A DNA stretch of 33,816 bases from Methylomonas koyamae (GTDB lineage: Bacteria > Pseudomonadota > Gammaproteobacteria > Methylococcales > Methylomonadaceae): NCBI RefSeq assembly GCF_001644025.1, contig NZ_LUUK01000232.1:1-33816 (forward strand), given 5' to 3'. The notes under the pieces are model-generated. The model was not told the DNA's origin, ran no database searches, and worked only from the letters and a program-made list of their open reading frames with translations. The position numbers and the translations under genes are program-made. Below, piece after piece: positions 1-8,890 of the stretch; position 1 is the stretch's first letter; each line of letters begins with the position of its first letter.

Positions 1-22
1 TAAGTCCGACAGGCTCCTAGTA
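1..22. repeat. Terminal inverted repeat, left copy (probable insertion-sequence end)
   Basis: The first 22 bases are the exact reverse complement of the last 22 bases of the window. The core is TAAGTCCGACAGGCTC followed by CTAG. I infer the end of an insertion sequence lying outside the window, with CTAG as a possible target site. The family is not recognised with certainty. A composite transposon spanning the window is unlikely because essential genes lie between the repeats. Confidence 0.6.
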
Positions 23-349
23 CGAGACAAGTCAAACGAATCCGAACGACTCGGGTTGCTGCGAAGACTCAAGTCCGTATTCCGACCAAAATCAGCCAGC
101 CATTTCGCTTTAAAACCGCCACCAGTTCCGATGCAAACCCAGCCATCGATCCGATGTCATTTCGCCAGCGTTGAATGACAGCTTTTGGAAGTGATGAATT
201 GGCGCAATTGTCCCCTTCCCGCCGGATAAGGTTTAAGTTACGGTAGCCGAAAAAGGCAAATACGCTGTCATTCAAAATGTCATTGCGCGCCGTGAATCGC
301 GGGCTTAATAGGATGGCAAAATAAATCCGGCCTCGCATGATCTTCATTG
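23..349. other. Stretch without a convincing gene
   Basis: A 92-codon reading frame exists on the minus strand (69-347), but it has no clear ribosome binding site and resembles no family I know. The stretch lies between the putative insertion-sequence end and the 21-bp repeat array. It may be eroded coding sequence. No RNA gene or terminator was seen. Confidence 0.4.
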
Positions 350-853
350 ACAGTGCCGCCGATCAACCACACCGTTCCCGTCGAAACCGGCAGCGGTGCG
401 GTTTGAACAGTCAGGTGTCCGCGTTCGACCGGCAGCGGTGCCGTCGCGACAGGCCATGTTGCCTTTGATACCGGCAGCGTTCTTATCTCAACATGCAGTA
501 TCTTCATATGAACATCCAGGGTTCCACAGTGAACGTGCAAACCTTTACGCTGAACACGCAGCCTTTTAATATGGACAGTCAGCACCGCTTGTTTAACACG
601 CAAGCGCCGCTGTTGATCGGACACGCGTCGCTGTTCGGCAGAGACGACTGCCTGTCAATCAGTGGCGGCTCGGTGTTTAGTCGAGATCGTCGCCTGTTCA
701 TCGGCGAACGCCCGGCGTCGAGTTGCGGAGCGCCGGTGTTAAACACGCTGCTCTCGGTGTTTGCATTAGAAGCTTGCCTGTTGATCAGGCGTCGCTCAAT
801 GTTCAACAGAGGATGATGGGTGTTTATCTAACATCGGTCCGTGTCCGCAATGG
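350..853. repeat. Degenerate 21-bp tandem repeat array, about 24 units
   Basis: Cutting the sequence every 21 bases from position 350 gives units that align without gaps up to about 853. In the right half most units carry TGTT at bases 10-13 of the unit (for example 590-593, 611-614, 821-824). In the left half the units share the ending TGAACAnGC or TCGACCGGC. Because 21 is a multiple of three, each frame reads as heptapeptides: a minus frame gives units such as LPVERGH, LTVQTAP and LRVQRKG (280-624), another minus frame gives INRQASN-like units (579-806), and the plus frame gives units ending LF or VF (493-816). None of these frames spans the whole array. It is either a decayed repeat-protein gene or a non-coding array. 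Confidence 0.8.
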
Positions 854-1334
854 ATTGTCGGTGTTGTAATGGCAACTCGCCGAGTGATAAAGACCCTGGA
901 CAGCTTCGATTCGCCCCAACCGCTAAGGATAGAGCAAGAACCCGCCAGATCGGCGTCAAGCTTCTGTCTCGGCGCCAGTGTAGCTCCAGGTCCGTCGCGC
1001 CGACGTTCGCCTTGCCAAGCGCCGCGATCGACAAGTTGCGGTGCCGGTAAGGTTCGTCGAAGTTTTGGTGGATAGCGTTGGCGCTCCGACGGAGCAAAGG
1101 CGCGGGCGCAATGAGCGAGATCGACCCTAAGCGGGAGTTAACGGATTAATATTGAATGTCTGGTTACAACTCCCAAACAGGCAGCTAAAGATGGAATAAA
1201 ATGTGTCGGGGTGAAACCGTGTATTTGAGTCCCCTTCAAACTGGGTACCGCTCCGCTCGACTCAGCTACAGCCATCGTGTGCTAGACTCTTAAGAAACTA
1301 CGAAATTAGTAAAAATATCCACATTAGGAATAGC
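854..1334. other. Non-coding stretch upstream of the ParB-like gene
   Basis: Short frames on both strands (828-1097 minus, 841-1050 plus) overlap one another and have no recognisable product. Base composition becomes visibly more AT-rich from about 1130, which I take as the left edge of the island that follows. The sequence just before 1335 contains AGGAA about six bases upstream of the ATG, a plausible ribosome binding site. No strong promoter is evident. Confidence 0.4.
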
Positions 1335-2474
1335 ATGGCAAGGGCATCTCAGCAAGCAGGGCGAGAAATTCAACAAATTGCGATTGACGATTTGCTTTTA
1401 GATGAAGACAACCCCAGGTTGCCAGCATCGATTCATCGTACGACTCAAGCGATTATTGACTACATCGCAGAAACAACTGCTATTGAAGAGTTAATGTCCG
1501 CCATAGCGGAAAATGACTTCTTTCCCGGAGAGCCATTAATTGCAGTTGAGTGCGAAAATCATCCAGATAAGTTTACAGTTGTAGAGGGTAATAGAAGGCT
1601 TACTGCTCTTAAACTACTGCAAGACCCTGCATTTTGCTCTAAGCCAGGAGCAAGAATGCGTGAAATTTCTAGTAGCGCTAAATTCAAACCTTCTGTAGTT
1701 CCGGTAATTGTGTGCACAAGCCGAGAAGAGGTATTGCCTTATCTTGGTTTCAGACATATTACTGGAATAAAGCAGTGGGAGCCACTATCAAAAGCACGTT
1801 ACATAGAACAACTCTTTAATTTAACCAATGGAGCGTTTCCAGCCAAAGAACGGTATAGTGAAGTTAGCCGAACTATTGGTAGCAGGCGTGACCATATTAA
1901 GCGAAATTTGGATGCATTGGCTGTATATAGAGTTATAGAGAACAATAATTTCTATGAAATAGACGATTTAAATGAAGAAACAATTAAATTTGCAGTTTTA
2001 TCGACAGCTATCGCAGACGATAAGATAGGAAATTTTATTGGGATTAATGTCAAAGATACAGATGGTAATATTCAAATTAGTGATCCAATTGTTGATGGCT
2101 CTGTCTTAAAGAAAAATGAAATATCCGAATTAACTCGTTGGTTATACGAAAAAAGCGAAAAAGGAAAAACAAGAGTTGGTGAGTCCAGAAACTTACGCGA
2201 ACTAGCAGCTGTGGTTGACAATCCTCGGGCACTTGAAGCTTTTAGACGAGGATCGCCGCTCAAAATAGCTTACCAACAAACCGGCAATCTAATTAATGAC
2301 TTTATTGAATTACTCTACCGAGCTGATGCCTCACTGACAGAAGCTGCTAGTATTGTAGCAACAATAGATTATGATGATGACGCATATTCTGTTGCTAAGC
2401 GAATACTGGAAAATATCAAGTTGATAGGCCGAGAACTAAAGGAAAAACGCTCTTCTAACGAAGATGGCTTTTGA
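1335..2474 (+). CDS. ParB-like N-terminal-domain protein, putative defence/restriction-associated
   Basis: This 379-aa protein starts with a ParB/sulfiredoxin-type fold. The segment around residues 13-28 (QQIAIDDLLLDEDNPR) is the usual opening strand and loop. The GEPLIAVE and VVEGNRRLTALKLL segments (residues 65-95) carry the conserved EGNRR motif (84-88) of nucleotide- or DNA-binding ParB-like domains. The rest, about residues 100-379, is helical and unfamiliar. It is not a chromosome-partition ParB: no parA, no parS and no typical helix-turn-helix are seen. ParB-like proteins of this sort often lie next to DNA methyltransferases in restriction or phage-defence islands, and here the next gene is a putative nuclease, 18 bp away. 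AT-rich codon use differs from the flanking operons and suggests horizontal transfer. Confidence 0.75.
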   Translation: MARASQQAGREIQQIAIDDLLLDEDNPRLPASIHRTTQAIIDYIAETTAIEELMSAIAENDFFPGEPLIAVECENHPDKFTVVEGNRRLTALKLLQDPAFCSKPGARMREISSSAKFKPSVVPVIVCTSREEVLPYLGFRHITGIKQWEPLSKARYIEQLFNLTNGAFPAKERYSEVSRTIGSRRDHIKRNLDALAVYRVIENNNFYEIDDLNEETIKFAVLSTAIADDKIGNFIGINVKDTDGNIQISDPIVDGSVLKKNEISELTRWLYEKSEKGKTRVGESRNLRELAAVVDNPRALEAFRRGSPLKIAYQQTGNLINDFIELLYRADASLTEAASIVATIDYDDDAYSVAKRILENIKLIGRELKEKRSSNEDGF

Positions 2475-2492
2475 CATTTGAGGCAAGAAAGA

Positions 2493-3497
2493 ATGGATTT
2501 TCAAATTGGCGAAATACATAAAAATACCCCTCATCTTTTTGCCGACTTAGCAGAGTTGGTGCTTGCCACCGGATATAACGGAAGACAAAACCTTCACAAA
2601 AACGATCTTATTGCGGTCATTGAAAATGGAAATATTAGCCCTGATGAGATAGATGAAGAATATGATGCAGATAATGAAGCTAAGCTGACGGGGCAAACCA
2701 GCGCAGAACGAAATATACGCTTAGAAAAACAGCTAGAAGACGTTCTAGCTCAATTAGGTTATCGCGCTAATTCTTTGGATAGTTTTTATCCATTCAATTT
2801 CGAAAATGCAAATTTAATTCTGATCAGTAATAGTCAACTTACAGAAAGGCAGCGCATTTACCGGTTTTTATTGGCTTGCTCTAGGTTGCGTTCGTTTGAT
2901 AATAAATCGGGATTACATCAGCGTTGGGCGAAGTACTTTTCCTTATTGAGTAGAGAGGCAATGCGCGGATTATTCCCAAGTTACGCAGATGTCCGTATTT
3001 TCGATGCCAACTCAGACGACAGGCGAAATTATTACTCCACCAATCTCAAGCATGCAATCAAAAAGCTCGGTGAAGATTTAGCTGTAAATATAATTGAAGA
3101 TGGATGGAGCCAATTATCAACGTCTGGTGATGAAGGTATTGATCTAGTGGCAACGATACCATTCGATGATGGAGCATCTGCAACGTTTGCCTTTTTAGGA
3201 CAATGTGGCGCTCAAGAAACTGGTTGGCCAGCAAAAACATTAGAGGCGCATCCCATTAATCTTAGGCACTTATTTCACTGGCAATTTGACATTCCATGCG
3301 CCATGTTTACTCCGGTTTACTATCGAAGTTCTGATGGTCGTTGGGCATATAGTAAAAGTGCCAACGGTGTTCTATTGATTGATCGGGAGCGGATCTTAAA
3401 ATTAATAGGGCTTCAGGATAAATGGGTTGAAATTACTGGTAGTGAGTGGTTTCAAAACTTTGAACAAGAGTTTGCCACTGTAAATACTTGTAGCTAA
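2493..3497 (+). CDS. Putative PD-(D/E)XK-like restriction endonuclease
   Basis: The protein has 334 aa from the ATG at 2493. I prefer this start to the TTG at 2478 because GAGG at 2480-2483 sits nine bases before it. The N-terminal half is helical, with a charged segment at residues 50-85 (many D/E, then RLEKQLEDVL). A candidate nuclease core lies at residues 211-248: GDEGIDLVA (212-220), then a strand ending LGQCGA (235-240), then W245 and K248. From memory, some restriction-endonuclease-like families have the same pattern, G-D-x-G-x-D then QCA-x-W-x-x-K, in place of the usual ExK. The gene follows the ParB-like gene as an apparent two-gene operon and converges on a cytosine methyltransferase. 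It is AT-rich like its neighbour. Function is inferred, and substrate specificity is unknown. Confidence 0.6.
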   Translation: MDFQIGEIHKNTPHLFADLAELVLATGYNGRQNLHKNDLIAVIENGNISPDEIDEEYDADNEAKLTGQTSAERNIRLEKQLEDVLAQLGYRANSLDSFYPFNFENANLILISNSQLTERQRIYRFLLACSRLRSFDNKSGLHQRWAKYFSLLSREAMRGLFPSYADVRIFDANSDDRRNYYSTNLKHAIKKLGEDLAVNIIEDGWSQLSTSGDEGIDLVATIPFDDGASATFAFLGQCGAQETGWPAKTLEAHPINLRHLFHWQFDIPCAMFTPVYYRSSDGRWAYSKSANGVLLIDRERILKLIGLQDKWVEITGSEWFQNFEQEFATVNTCS

Positions 3498-3504
3498 CTC
3501 TAAA

Positions 3505-4449
3505 TTAATCCCAAATCTCCGGCAACGCTCTAGCCACGGCTTCGAATAGTGGTGGCGGTACCGCGTTGCCGACCACTGTATACCTGTTATTCAAACTGCC
3601 AGATGACGAATCTGGAAACACCATATCACGCTTAAAACCTTGCAAGCGAGCAGCTTCTCGGTAACTAAACCGCCGGGCTCTACCTTCGCTTGCAAATCGC
3701 CAAACATTGTGTTCAATCTTCACCAAGCGGGGGCTCATGGGGTGCAATGGCATGTGGCGCGGGTTGGCCACAATTGTTTTTGATGGTTCGCACCAGCCAC
3801 GCCAGCGGTTGCGAGATAAATAGTACCAGTGGAAATCCAAATCGTAAAACTCACCCTCCGGCCACTCGGGCATCCCTTCCAGCGCCGCACCAATAGTAGC
3901 GGTAGGTTCGGATCGTCCTTTGCCATGCGTCGGTAATGGAAATTCATATTCCAGTCCCAAATCGTTCCTCAGGCCAACAATAAAAATTCGTTTCCGCTCT
4001 TGCGGCACGCCATAATCGGCGGCATTCAAGACGCCGGCTTTCACGTTATAGCCAACTTCGGAAAAAACCTTAAATTGGTCTTCAAGCAAATGGCGAAAAT
4101 TTGCCCGCACCATGCCAGACACATTTTCAACAATAAAGGCTTTTGGTTTGATTTGCTTGAGTGCGCGCGCAAACTCTAGGTAGAGGGTATTGATTTTCCG
4201 AGAAGGGTCGCGGACTCCCCCTTGGCTGAAACCTTGGCACGGGTAGCAGCCGACGAGGAGTTCTGCATCGGGGAAGTGTTCAATTTTTCTAATATCCCCC
4301 AACACATATTCCGTTTCAGGATGGTTGGCAACATAGACATCTTGAGCATACGGTAAGATGTCGTTTGCCATCAGCACATTGAACCCGGCGGCGAGCAATC
4401 CAGCATCAGAACCACCACACCCAGAGAAAAGAGAAACTGCGTTAGGCAT
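3505..4449 (-). CDS. DNA (cytosine-5-)-methyltransferase
   Basis: A complete 314-aa C5-methyltransferase that transfers a methyl group from S-adenosylmethionine to cytosine in a specific DNA sequence. Conserved motifs appear in order: the SAM-binding motif FSGCGGSDAGL (residues 8-18), motif IV YPCQGFSQGG with catalytic Cys71, motif VI ENV (108-110), motif VIII QERKRIF (150-156), and motif X near the C-terminus (NRYTVVGNAVPPPLF). The target-recognition region between VIII and X is short, about residues 160-265, so the enzyme is compact. AAGGA lies five bases before the ATG. It converges on the putative nuclease with only 7 bp between stops, so it probably protects host DNA against that nuclease. 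A solitary (orphan) methyltransferase is the alternative. Confidence 0.93.
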   Translation of the reverse strand: MPNAVSLFSGCGGSDAGLLAAGFNVLMANDILPYAQDVYVANHPETEYVLGDIRKIEHFPDAELLVGCYPCQGFSQGGVRDPSRKINTLYLEFARALKQIKPKAFIVENVSGMVRANFRHLLEDQFKVFSEVGYNVKAGVLNAADYGVPQERKRIFIVGLRNDLGLEYEFPLPTHGKGRSEPTATIGAALEGMPEWPEGEFYDLDFHWYYLSRNRWRGWCEPSKTIVANPRHMPLHPMSPRLVKIEHNVWRFASEGRARRFSYREAARLQGFKRDMVFPDSSSGSLNNRYTVVGNAVPPPLFEAVARALPEIWD

Positions 4450-4994
4450 TCGAATCCTTGACGTAATGAGGCATATAACAGTGAATCACGATTAAAATAA
4501 CCAAACATCTTAACGGGTTAACACGCTATTTCATATACATTTCGCCTGAGGCTTTTTTGTATCCACTCTACTTCCGCTAAAGATTCTAAACTGGACAATC
4601 AAAGAAAAAAAATCGCTGTCAGTTTTTAGCCGATCCAAGGCATTCATAATTTGGTCGGGTATGAATCTGAACCGGTGGCGGTATGGCGAACGGAACGACT
4701 GGCGGTTTTAATTGGAATGCTCTCTCAAGACCTACCGACTGACGCAATCGCGGTTAATACCCTAAAATCTTTAACATGCCGCGCATCGCCGGATAATCCG
4801 GAATAACGCGTTCCAACGACGCTAGGGCCCGAAGCCGTTCAGTTTACCGCAGCGGCCCCGATCATTCGCCGCCTTAGGAGCGGTGCGGCGAGCATGTTCG
4901 GCAGTTCTAAACCTGAACGGTCAATCTGAACGCTGCCATCGCCGAGTAGGCTTTAGTGTCCGAATACAGGTGAACGCACGCCGGTCTCGGAGAA
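4450..4994. other. Intergenic stretch between the methyltransferase and pnp
   Basis: About 545 bp without a supported gene. The first 120 bases are AT-rich and must hold the methyltransferase promoter. A weak candidate on the minus strand is TTGGTT, an 18-bp spacer and TGTTAT, ending near 4475. Composition shifts to the GC-rich host type by about 4640, probably the right edge of the island. The reading frame at 4883-5260 is rejected because it runs through the pnp terminator and into pnp. Confidence 0.4.
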
Positions 4995-5020
4995 CAAAAA
5001 AAGGGCCTCTCGGCCCTTTT
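4995..5020 (-). terminator. Intrinsic terminator of pnp
   Basis: On the minus strand a stem AAAAGGGCC / GGCCCTTTT (5012-5020 with 4999-5007) and a 4-base loop is followed by a T-run (the complement of the A-run at 4995-5002). It begins 24 bp after the pnp stop codon and ends the rimP-pnp operon. Confidence 0.9.
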
Positions 5021-5043
5021 CCTTATCGTTTAACGCGTGAAGA

Positions 5044-7122
5044 TCAAGCGTTATCGACTTCTTTCATGCTCAAACGCACCCGGCCTTGGCGGTCGATTTC
5101 CAGCACTTTGACTTTTACCACATCGCCTTCCGACAGTTTGTCGCTGACTTTTTCGACACGTTCTTCCGAAATTTGCGAGATGTGTACCAAGCCGTCCTTA
5201 CCGGGCAGTATCGTCACGAACGCGCCGAAATCCATCAACCGAACGACTTTACCTTCGTAAGTCTTGCCGACTTCGACTTCGGCGGTGATTTCTTCGATCA
5301 TGCGTTTGGCTTCTTCACCGGCGGCTTTATCGACCGAAGCGATATTCACGGTACCGTCGTCGGTCAAATCGACGCTAGCGCCGGTTTGCTCGGTGATCGC
5401 CCGTATCGTCACGCCGCCCTTACCGATCACTTCGCGGATTTTGGCCGGATCGATTTTGAAGGTAATGATGCGCGGCGCGAAGTCCGACATTTGGGTGCGC
5501 GATGTGGACAAGGCTTTGTTCATTTCGCCCAAGATGTGCAGGCGGCCTTGCTTGGCTTGGTCCAGCGCGACTTTCATGATTTCCGGGGTAATGCCGTCGA
5601 TCTTGATGTCCATTTGCAGCGCGGTAATACCGGTTTCGGAGCCGGCCACTTTAAAGTCCATGTCGCCCAAATGATCTTCGTCGCCCAGAATATCCGACAA
5701 CACGGCGAATTGATCGCCTTCCTTGATCAAACCCATCGCGATGCCGGCGACCGGCGCTTTCAACGGTACACCGGCGTCCATCAGCGCCAAGCTGCTGCCG
5801 CACACCGACGCCATCGAGCTGGAGCCGTTCGATTCGGTAATTTCCGAAACGACGCGAATCACGTAAGGGAATTCGCCGATCGTGGGCGTCACGGCTTGCA
5901 CGCCGCGCTTGGCCAGGCGGCCGTGACCGATTTCGCGGCGTTTGGGTGAACCGGTGCGGCCGGTCTCGCCGACGCTGAACGGCGGAAAGTTGTAGTGGAA
6001 CAGGAAGGTGTCCTTGTATTCGCCCGCCAGTGCGTCGATGATTTGCGCGTCGCGCTCGGTACCCAGGGTCGCGACGACCAGGGCTTGAGTTTCGCCGCGG
6101 GTGAACAGTGCCGAACCGTGGGTTCTCGGCAATACGCTGGTACGAATCGTGATCGGTCTGACCGTGGTCAAATCGCGGCCGTCGATACGGGTGCGGTCGT
6201 TCAAAATCGCTCCGCGAACGACGTTGTATTCCAAGGTCTCGATAACGTCGCGTATGTCTTTTTCGGCAAACAGACCGTCCGCGGTCAATTTTTCGACAAC
6301 GGCCGCGCGGATCGCGCTCAAGGCGTCTTGTCTGACCAGTTTCTCGGGAATTTGGTAGGCAGCTTTGATTTGCGCTTCGGCTTCGGCGGCAACGGCGGCT
6401 TTCAAGGCCTCGTTGTCGGCGGGCGCCGCCCAGTTCATGGCCGGCGTAGCGACTTCGGCGGCCAGTTCGTTGATCGCATTAATCGCGACCTGCATTTGCT
6501 CATGACCGAACAATACCGCGCCCAGCATCACGTCTTCCGGCAACAAATCGGCTTCCGATTCCACCATCAATACGGCTTTTTGGGTGCCGGCGACCATCAG
6601 ACGCAAACGTGATTCCTTCAGTTGCGGCAAGGTCGGGTTCAACACGTATTGACCGTCGATATAGCCGATAGTCGCGGCGCCCAGCGGGCCGTTGAACGGC
6701 AAGCCCGAAACCGCCAACGCGGCGGATGCGCCGATAATGGCCGGCGCCTCGGTGTCTATCTCCGGGTTCAGCGACAATACCGTCGCGATGATTTGTACTT
6801 CGTTAGTAAAGCCTTCGGGAAACAATGGGCGAATCGGTCGATCGATCAAGCGCGAGATCAGGGTTTCGTTTTCGCTGGGACGGCCTTCGCGTTTGAAAAA
6901 ACCGCCGGGAATTTTGCCCGCGGCAAAGGCTTTCTCTTGGTAGTCCACTGTCAATGGAAAAAAGTCGCCGCCGCTACTTTCCTTTTTACCGACCACAGTC
7001 ACCAGCAGGGTGGTGCCCTCTACATCAATGATCACCGCGCCGTTGGCTTGGCGGGCGATTTCGCCGGTTTCTAGCGTGACGAGACGATCCCCGTACTGAA
7101 ATTGTTTCCTGATAGGATTCAC
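5044..7122 (-). CDS. pnp: Polyribonucleotide nucleotidyltransferase (PNPase)
   Basis: This 692-aa enzyme degrades RNA 3'-to-5' by phosphorolysis and works in the cytoplasm, usually within the RNA degradosome. It has the full family length: two RNase PH domains (about residues 10-145 and 310-450), a KH domain with the GxxG loop IGKGG near residue 565, and a C-terminal S1 domain ([18 protein letters not shown], from about residue 620). The segments [22 protein letters not shown] and [19 protein letters not shown] are characteristic of the PH domains. AAGGAACC lies upstream of the ATG. It is the last gene of the operon, behind rpsO, as in E. coli. In E. coli pnp mRNA is cut by RNase III in its leader. 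Here a terminator hairpin occupies that interval. Confidence 0.97.
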   Translation of the reverse strand: MNPIRKQFQYGDRLVTLETGEIARQANGAVIIDVEGTTLLVTVVGKKESSGGDFFPLTVDYQEKAFAAGKIPGGFFKREGRPSENETLISRLIDRPIRPLFPEGFTNEVQIIATVLSLNPEIDTEAPAIIGASAALAVSGLPFNGPLGAATIGYIDGQYVLNPTLPQLKESRLRLMVAGTQKAVLMVESEADLLPEDVMLGAVLFGHEQMQVAINAINELAAEVATPAMNWAAPADNEALKAAVAAEAEAQIKAAYQIPEKLVRQDALSAIRAAVVEKLTADGLFAEKDIRDVIETLEYNVVRGAILNDRTRIDGRDLTTVRPITIRTSVLPRTHGSALFTRGETQALVVATLGTERDAQIIDALAGEYKDTFLFHYNFPPFSVGETGRTGSPKRREIGHGRLAKRGVQAVTPTIGEFPYVIRVVSEITESNGSSSMASVCGSSLALMDAGVPLKAPVAGIAMGLIKEGDQFAVLSDILGDEDHLGDMDFKVAGSETGITALQMDIKIDGITPEIMKVALDQAKQGRLHILGEMNKALSTSRTQMSDFAPRIITFKIDPAKIREVIGKGGVTIRAITEQTGASVDLTDDGTVNIASVDKAAGEEAKRMIEEITAEVEVGKTYEGKVVRLMDFGAFVTILPGKDGLVHISQISEERVEKVSDKLSEGDVVKVKVLEIDRQGRVRLSMKEVDNA

Positions 7123-7162
7123 TATAAGGTTCCTTTTTTAAAGGTTGTGCTGAAATGTGCCT

Positions 7163-7193
7163 AAAAAAGAAACGGCGTTCGACACGCCGTTTC
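7163..7193 (-). terminator. rpsO-pnp intergenic terminator
   Basis: On the minus strand GAAACGGCGT (7184-7193) pairs with ACGCCGTTTC (7169-7178) around a 5-base loop, followed by six T (7163-7168). It lies just after rpsO and 41 bp before pnp. Partial read-through would tune pnp relative to rpsO. Confidence 0.88.
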
Positions 7194-7205
7194 TTCCGGG
7201 CGGTA

Positions 7206-7475
7206 TTACTTACGAATGCCCAGACGCTCGATCAAGGAGCGGTAGCGGGCCACATCGGTTTCTTTCAGATAATCCAGCAATTTGCGGCGTTGGTTAACCA
7301 TGCGCAACAGACCGCGACGCGAATGGTTGTCTTTTTTGTGAGCGGCAAAGTGCGGTGTCAACTGGTTGATGTTCGCGGTCAACAAAGCCACCTGAACTTC
7401 GGTGGAACCGGTGTCGGAATCCGACAAACGATATTCTTCGACGACTGCTTTCTTTTGTTCTGCGGTTAATGCCAT
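7206..7475 (-). CDS. rpsO: 30S ribosomal protein S15
   Basis: An 89-aa protein of canonical length for S15, which binds the central domain of 16S rRNA early in assembly of the small subunit. The sequence shows the family's [27 protein letters not shown] and [12 protein letters not shown] segments. AGGGA lies seven bases before the ATG. It sits between truB and pnp in the conserved order. S15 often represses its own mRNA by binding the leader. The 105-bp leader here holds a small hairpin (7509-7524) that could play a part, but this is not shown. Confidence 0.98.
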   Translation of the reverse strand: MALTAEQKKAVVEEYRLSDSDTGSTEVQVALLTANINQLTPHFAAHKKDNHSRRGLLRMVNQRRKLLDYLKETDVARYRSLIERLGIRK

Positions 7476-7508
7476 TTTAATCCCTATCGATTAATCAATT
7501 AAAAGAAT

Positions 7509-7524
7509 GCCATCGGACGATGGC
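7509..7524 (-). promoter_or_regulatory. Small hairpin in the rpsO leader
   Basis: GCCATCG and CGATGGC form a 7-bp inverted repeat with a 2-base gap in the 105-bp truB-rpsO interval. It lacks a T-run, so it is not an obvious terminator. An mRNA structure for S15 autoregulation, or an RNase processing site, are possibilities. Confidence 0.35.
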
Positions 7525-7580
7525 GAAGATGCGCCGCTTCCACAATAGGGTGTAGGAGCGTACGCGGTTTTCGAGGATAA

Positions 7581-8492
7581 TCAAGCATTTCGATCATCCA
7601 TCAGAAACAGTTTTCTAGGCGCTAGTTTACCATTCAATAGAATTTCGCCCAACCCCAAAAAGGTTTCGGGACCGTAGATTCTCACCGGCCCCGGCTGGCC
7701 GCCGCCGACTTCTATTTGTTGTCCCTGCCGTATCCGACCAGCCTCCTCAGCGGCCAAGGCTAGCGCCGGCACGCCGCGCAACGGTTCGTCCGGCGCGATC
7801 AAAACCGCTTGAAGCTGTTCGCTGCTCATCGCCTGCAATTGCTCAAACGTGTAGGCTTGCGCCAAACGAAACAATCCGGCTTCGGTTCGGCGCAACGCAA
7901 TCACGGTCGCGCAGCTGCCTAACGCCTGCCCCAGATCCTCGACCAAGGAACGAATGTAAGTTCCCTTCGAGCAAACCACGTCCAATGTCAGTTCCCGATC
8001 GCTAGCCGCCAATAGTGTCAGCGCATAAATCGAAACCGGCCGCGCCTTGCGCTCGATCGTCAAGCCTTCGCGCGCCAGTTCGTAAAGCTTCCTACCGTTA
8101 TGTTTCAACGCCGAATACATCGGCGGGACCTGGTCTATCGCACCGGTAAAGCGGGGCAAGGCGGCATTTAGCATCGCTTCGCTAAGCACAGGAACCGGCA
8201 TTTCGGCAACGATGTTACCGTCGCTGTCGCCGGTGTCGGTCATCACGCCCAGCCGCATCGATACCGTATAGCGTTTGTCGTCGTCGAGCAGCATGCCTGA
8301 CACCTTGGTGGCTTCGCCGAAACAAAGCGGCAACAATCCGGTCGCCAACGGGTCCAGCGCGCCGGTGTGGCCGGCCTTGTTGGCGTTAAATAAATGCCGG
8401 ACTTCCTGCAAGGCCTTATTCGACGACACGCCTTGACGTTTATCGAGCAAGACGATGCCATGCACGTCGCGCCCGGACTTGCGCTTTGCCAT
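7581..8492 (-). CDS. truB: tRNA pseudouridine(55) synthase TruB
   Basis: A 303-aa enzyme that converts U55 of tRNA to pseudouridine in the T loop. The catalytic motif GHTGALDPLATGLLPLC has the nucleophile Asp47. Other family signatures are YTVSMRLGVMTDTGDSDG, VPPMYSALKHNG and CSKGTYIRSLVEDLG. A C-terminal PUA-like segment starts near residue 240. The start codon overlaps the rbfA stop by one base (TAATG), so translation is probably coupled. Length and position in the operon are normal. Confidence 0.97.
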   Translation of the reverse strand: MAKRKSGRDVHGIVLLDKRQGVSSNKALQEVRHLFNANKAGHTGALDPLATGLLPLCFGEATKVSGMLLDDDKRYTVSMRLGVMTDTGDSDGNIVAEMPVPVLSEAMLNAALPRFTGAIDQVPPMYSALKHNGRKLYELAREGLTIERKARPVSIYALTLLAASDRELTLDVVCSKGTYIRSLVEDLGQALGSCATVIALRRTEAGLFRLAQAYTFEQLQAMSSEQLQAVLIAPDEPLRGVPALALAAEEAGRIRQGQQIEVGGGQPGPVRIYGPETFLGLGEILLNGKLAPRKLFLMDDRNA

Positions 8493-8890
8493 TACTCGTC
8501 CTCGGACTTGCCGTTGTCGGACGCGTCGCTCTGATCCTGCCGCCCTTCCAGATCATGCAGCAATTCCGCGACGCGCATACCGGTGTCGAAGGAATGATCG
8601 TAATAAAAATGCAGCTCGGATATATGCCTGAGCCGCATCCGCTTCGCCAACTCGTGGCGAATGAACGGCGAAATTTCATTCAATACCTTGACGTTGGCGA
8701 GCTTGGCCGCGTCGTCGCCGTTCAACACCGTGATATACACTTTAGCCACCGCCAGATCCTTGGACAGCTCGACATCGTTGATCGTCACGAAACCCAGGCG
8801 AGTGTCCTTGACGTCGCGCTGCAAAATAGCCGCCAATTCCTTCTGCATTTCCGAGGCAACCCGCTGGCTGCGGCCGTATTCTCTCGCCAT
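8492..8890 (-). CDS. rbfA: Ribosome-binding factor A
   Basis: A 132-aa cytoplasmic factor for late maturation of the 30S subunit and 16S rRNA 5'-end processing. It has a single KH-like domain. Recognisable segments are RVASEMQKELAAILQRDVKD at the N-terminus and RMRLRHISELHFYYDHSFD in the second half, followed by an acidic tail (GKSEDE). The ATG follows the infB stop directly, with no spacer, and the gene overlaps truB by one base, so it is tightly embedded in the operon. Confidence 0.96.
   Translation of the reverse strand: MAREYGRSQRVASEMQKELAAILQRDVKDTRLGFVTINDVELSKDLAVAKVYITVLNGDDAAKLANVKVLNEISPFIRHELAKRMRLRHISELHFYYDHSFDTGMRVAELLHDLEGRQDQSDASDNGKSEDE

Noticed and set aside
350..853. CRISPR array
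   Set aside because: The units are contiguous 21-mers with no unique spacers between identical repeats, and no cas genes are present.
828..1097. 89-aa minus-strand frame beside the repeat array
   Set aside because: It overlaps other equally long frames and has no family resemblance or start signal.
1335..2474. Chromosome or plasmid partition parB
   Set aside because: No parA and no parS-like sites. The C-terminal part is unlike partition ParB, and the neighbours are nuclease and methyltransferase genes.
4883..5260. 125-aa plus-strand frame
   Set aside because: It runs through the pnp terminator and into pnp on the other strand. The composition is that of an antisense shadow.
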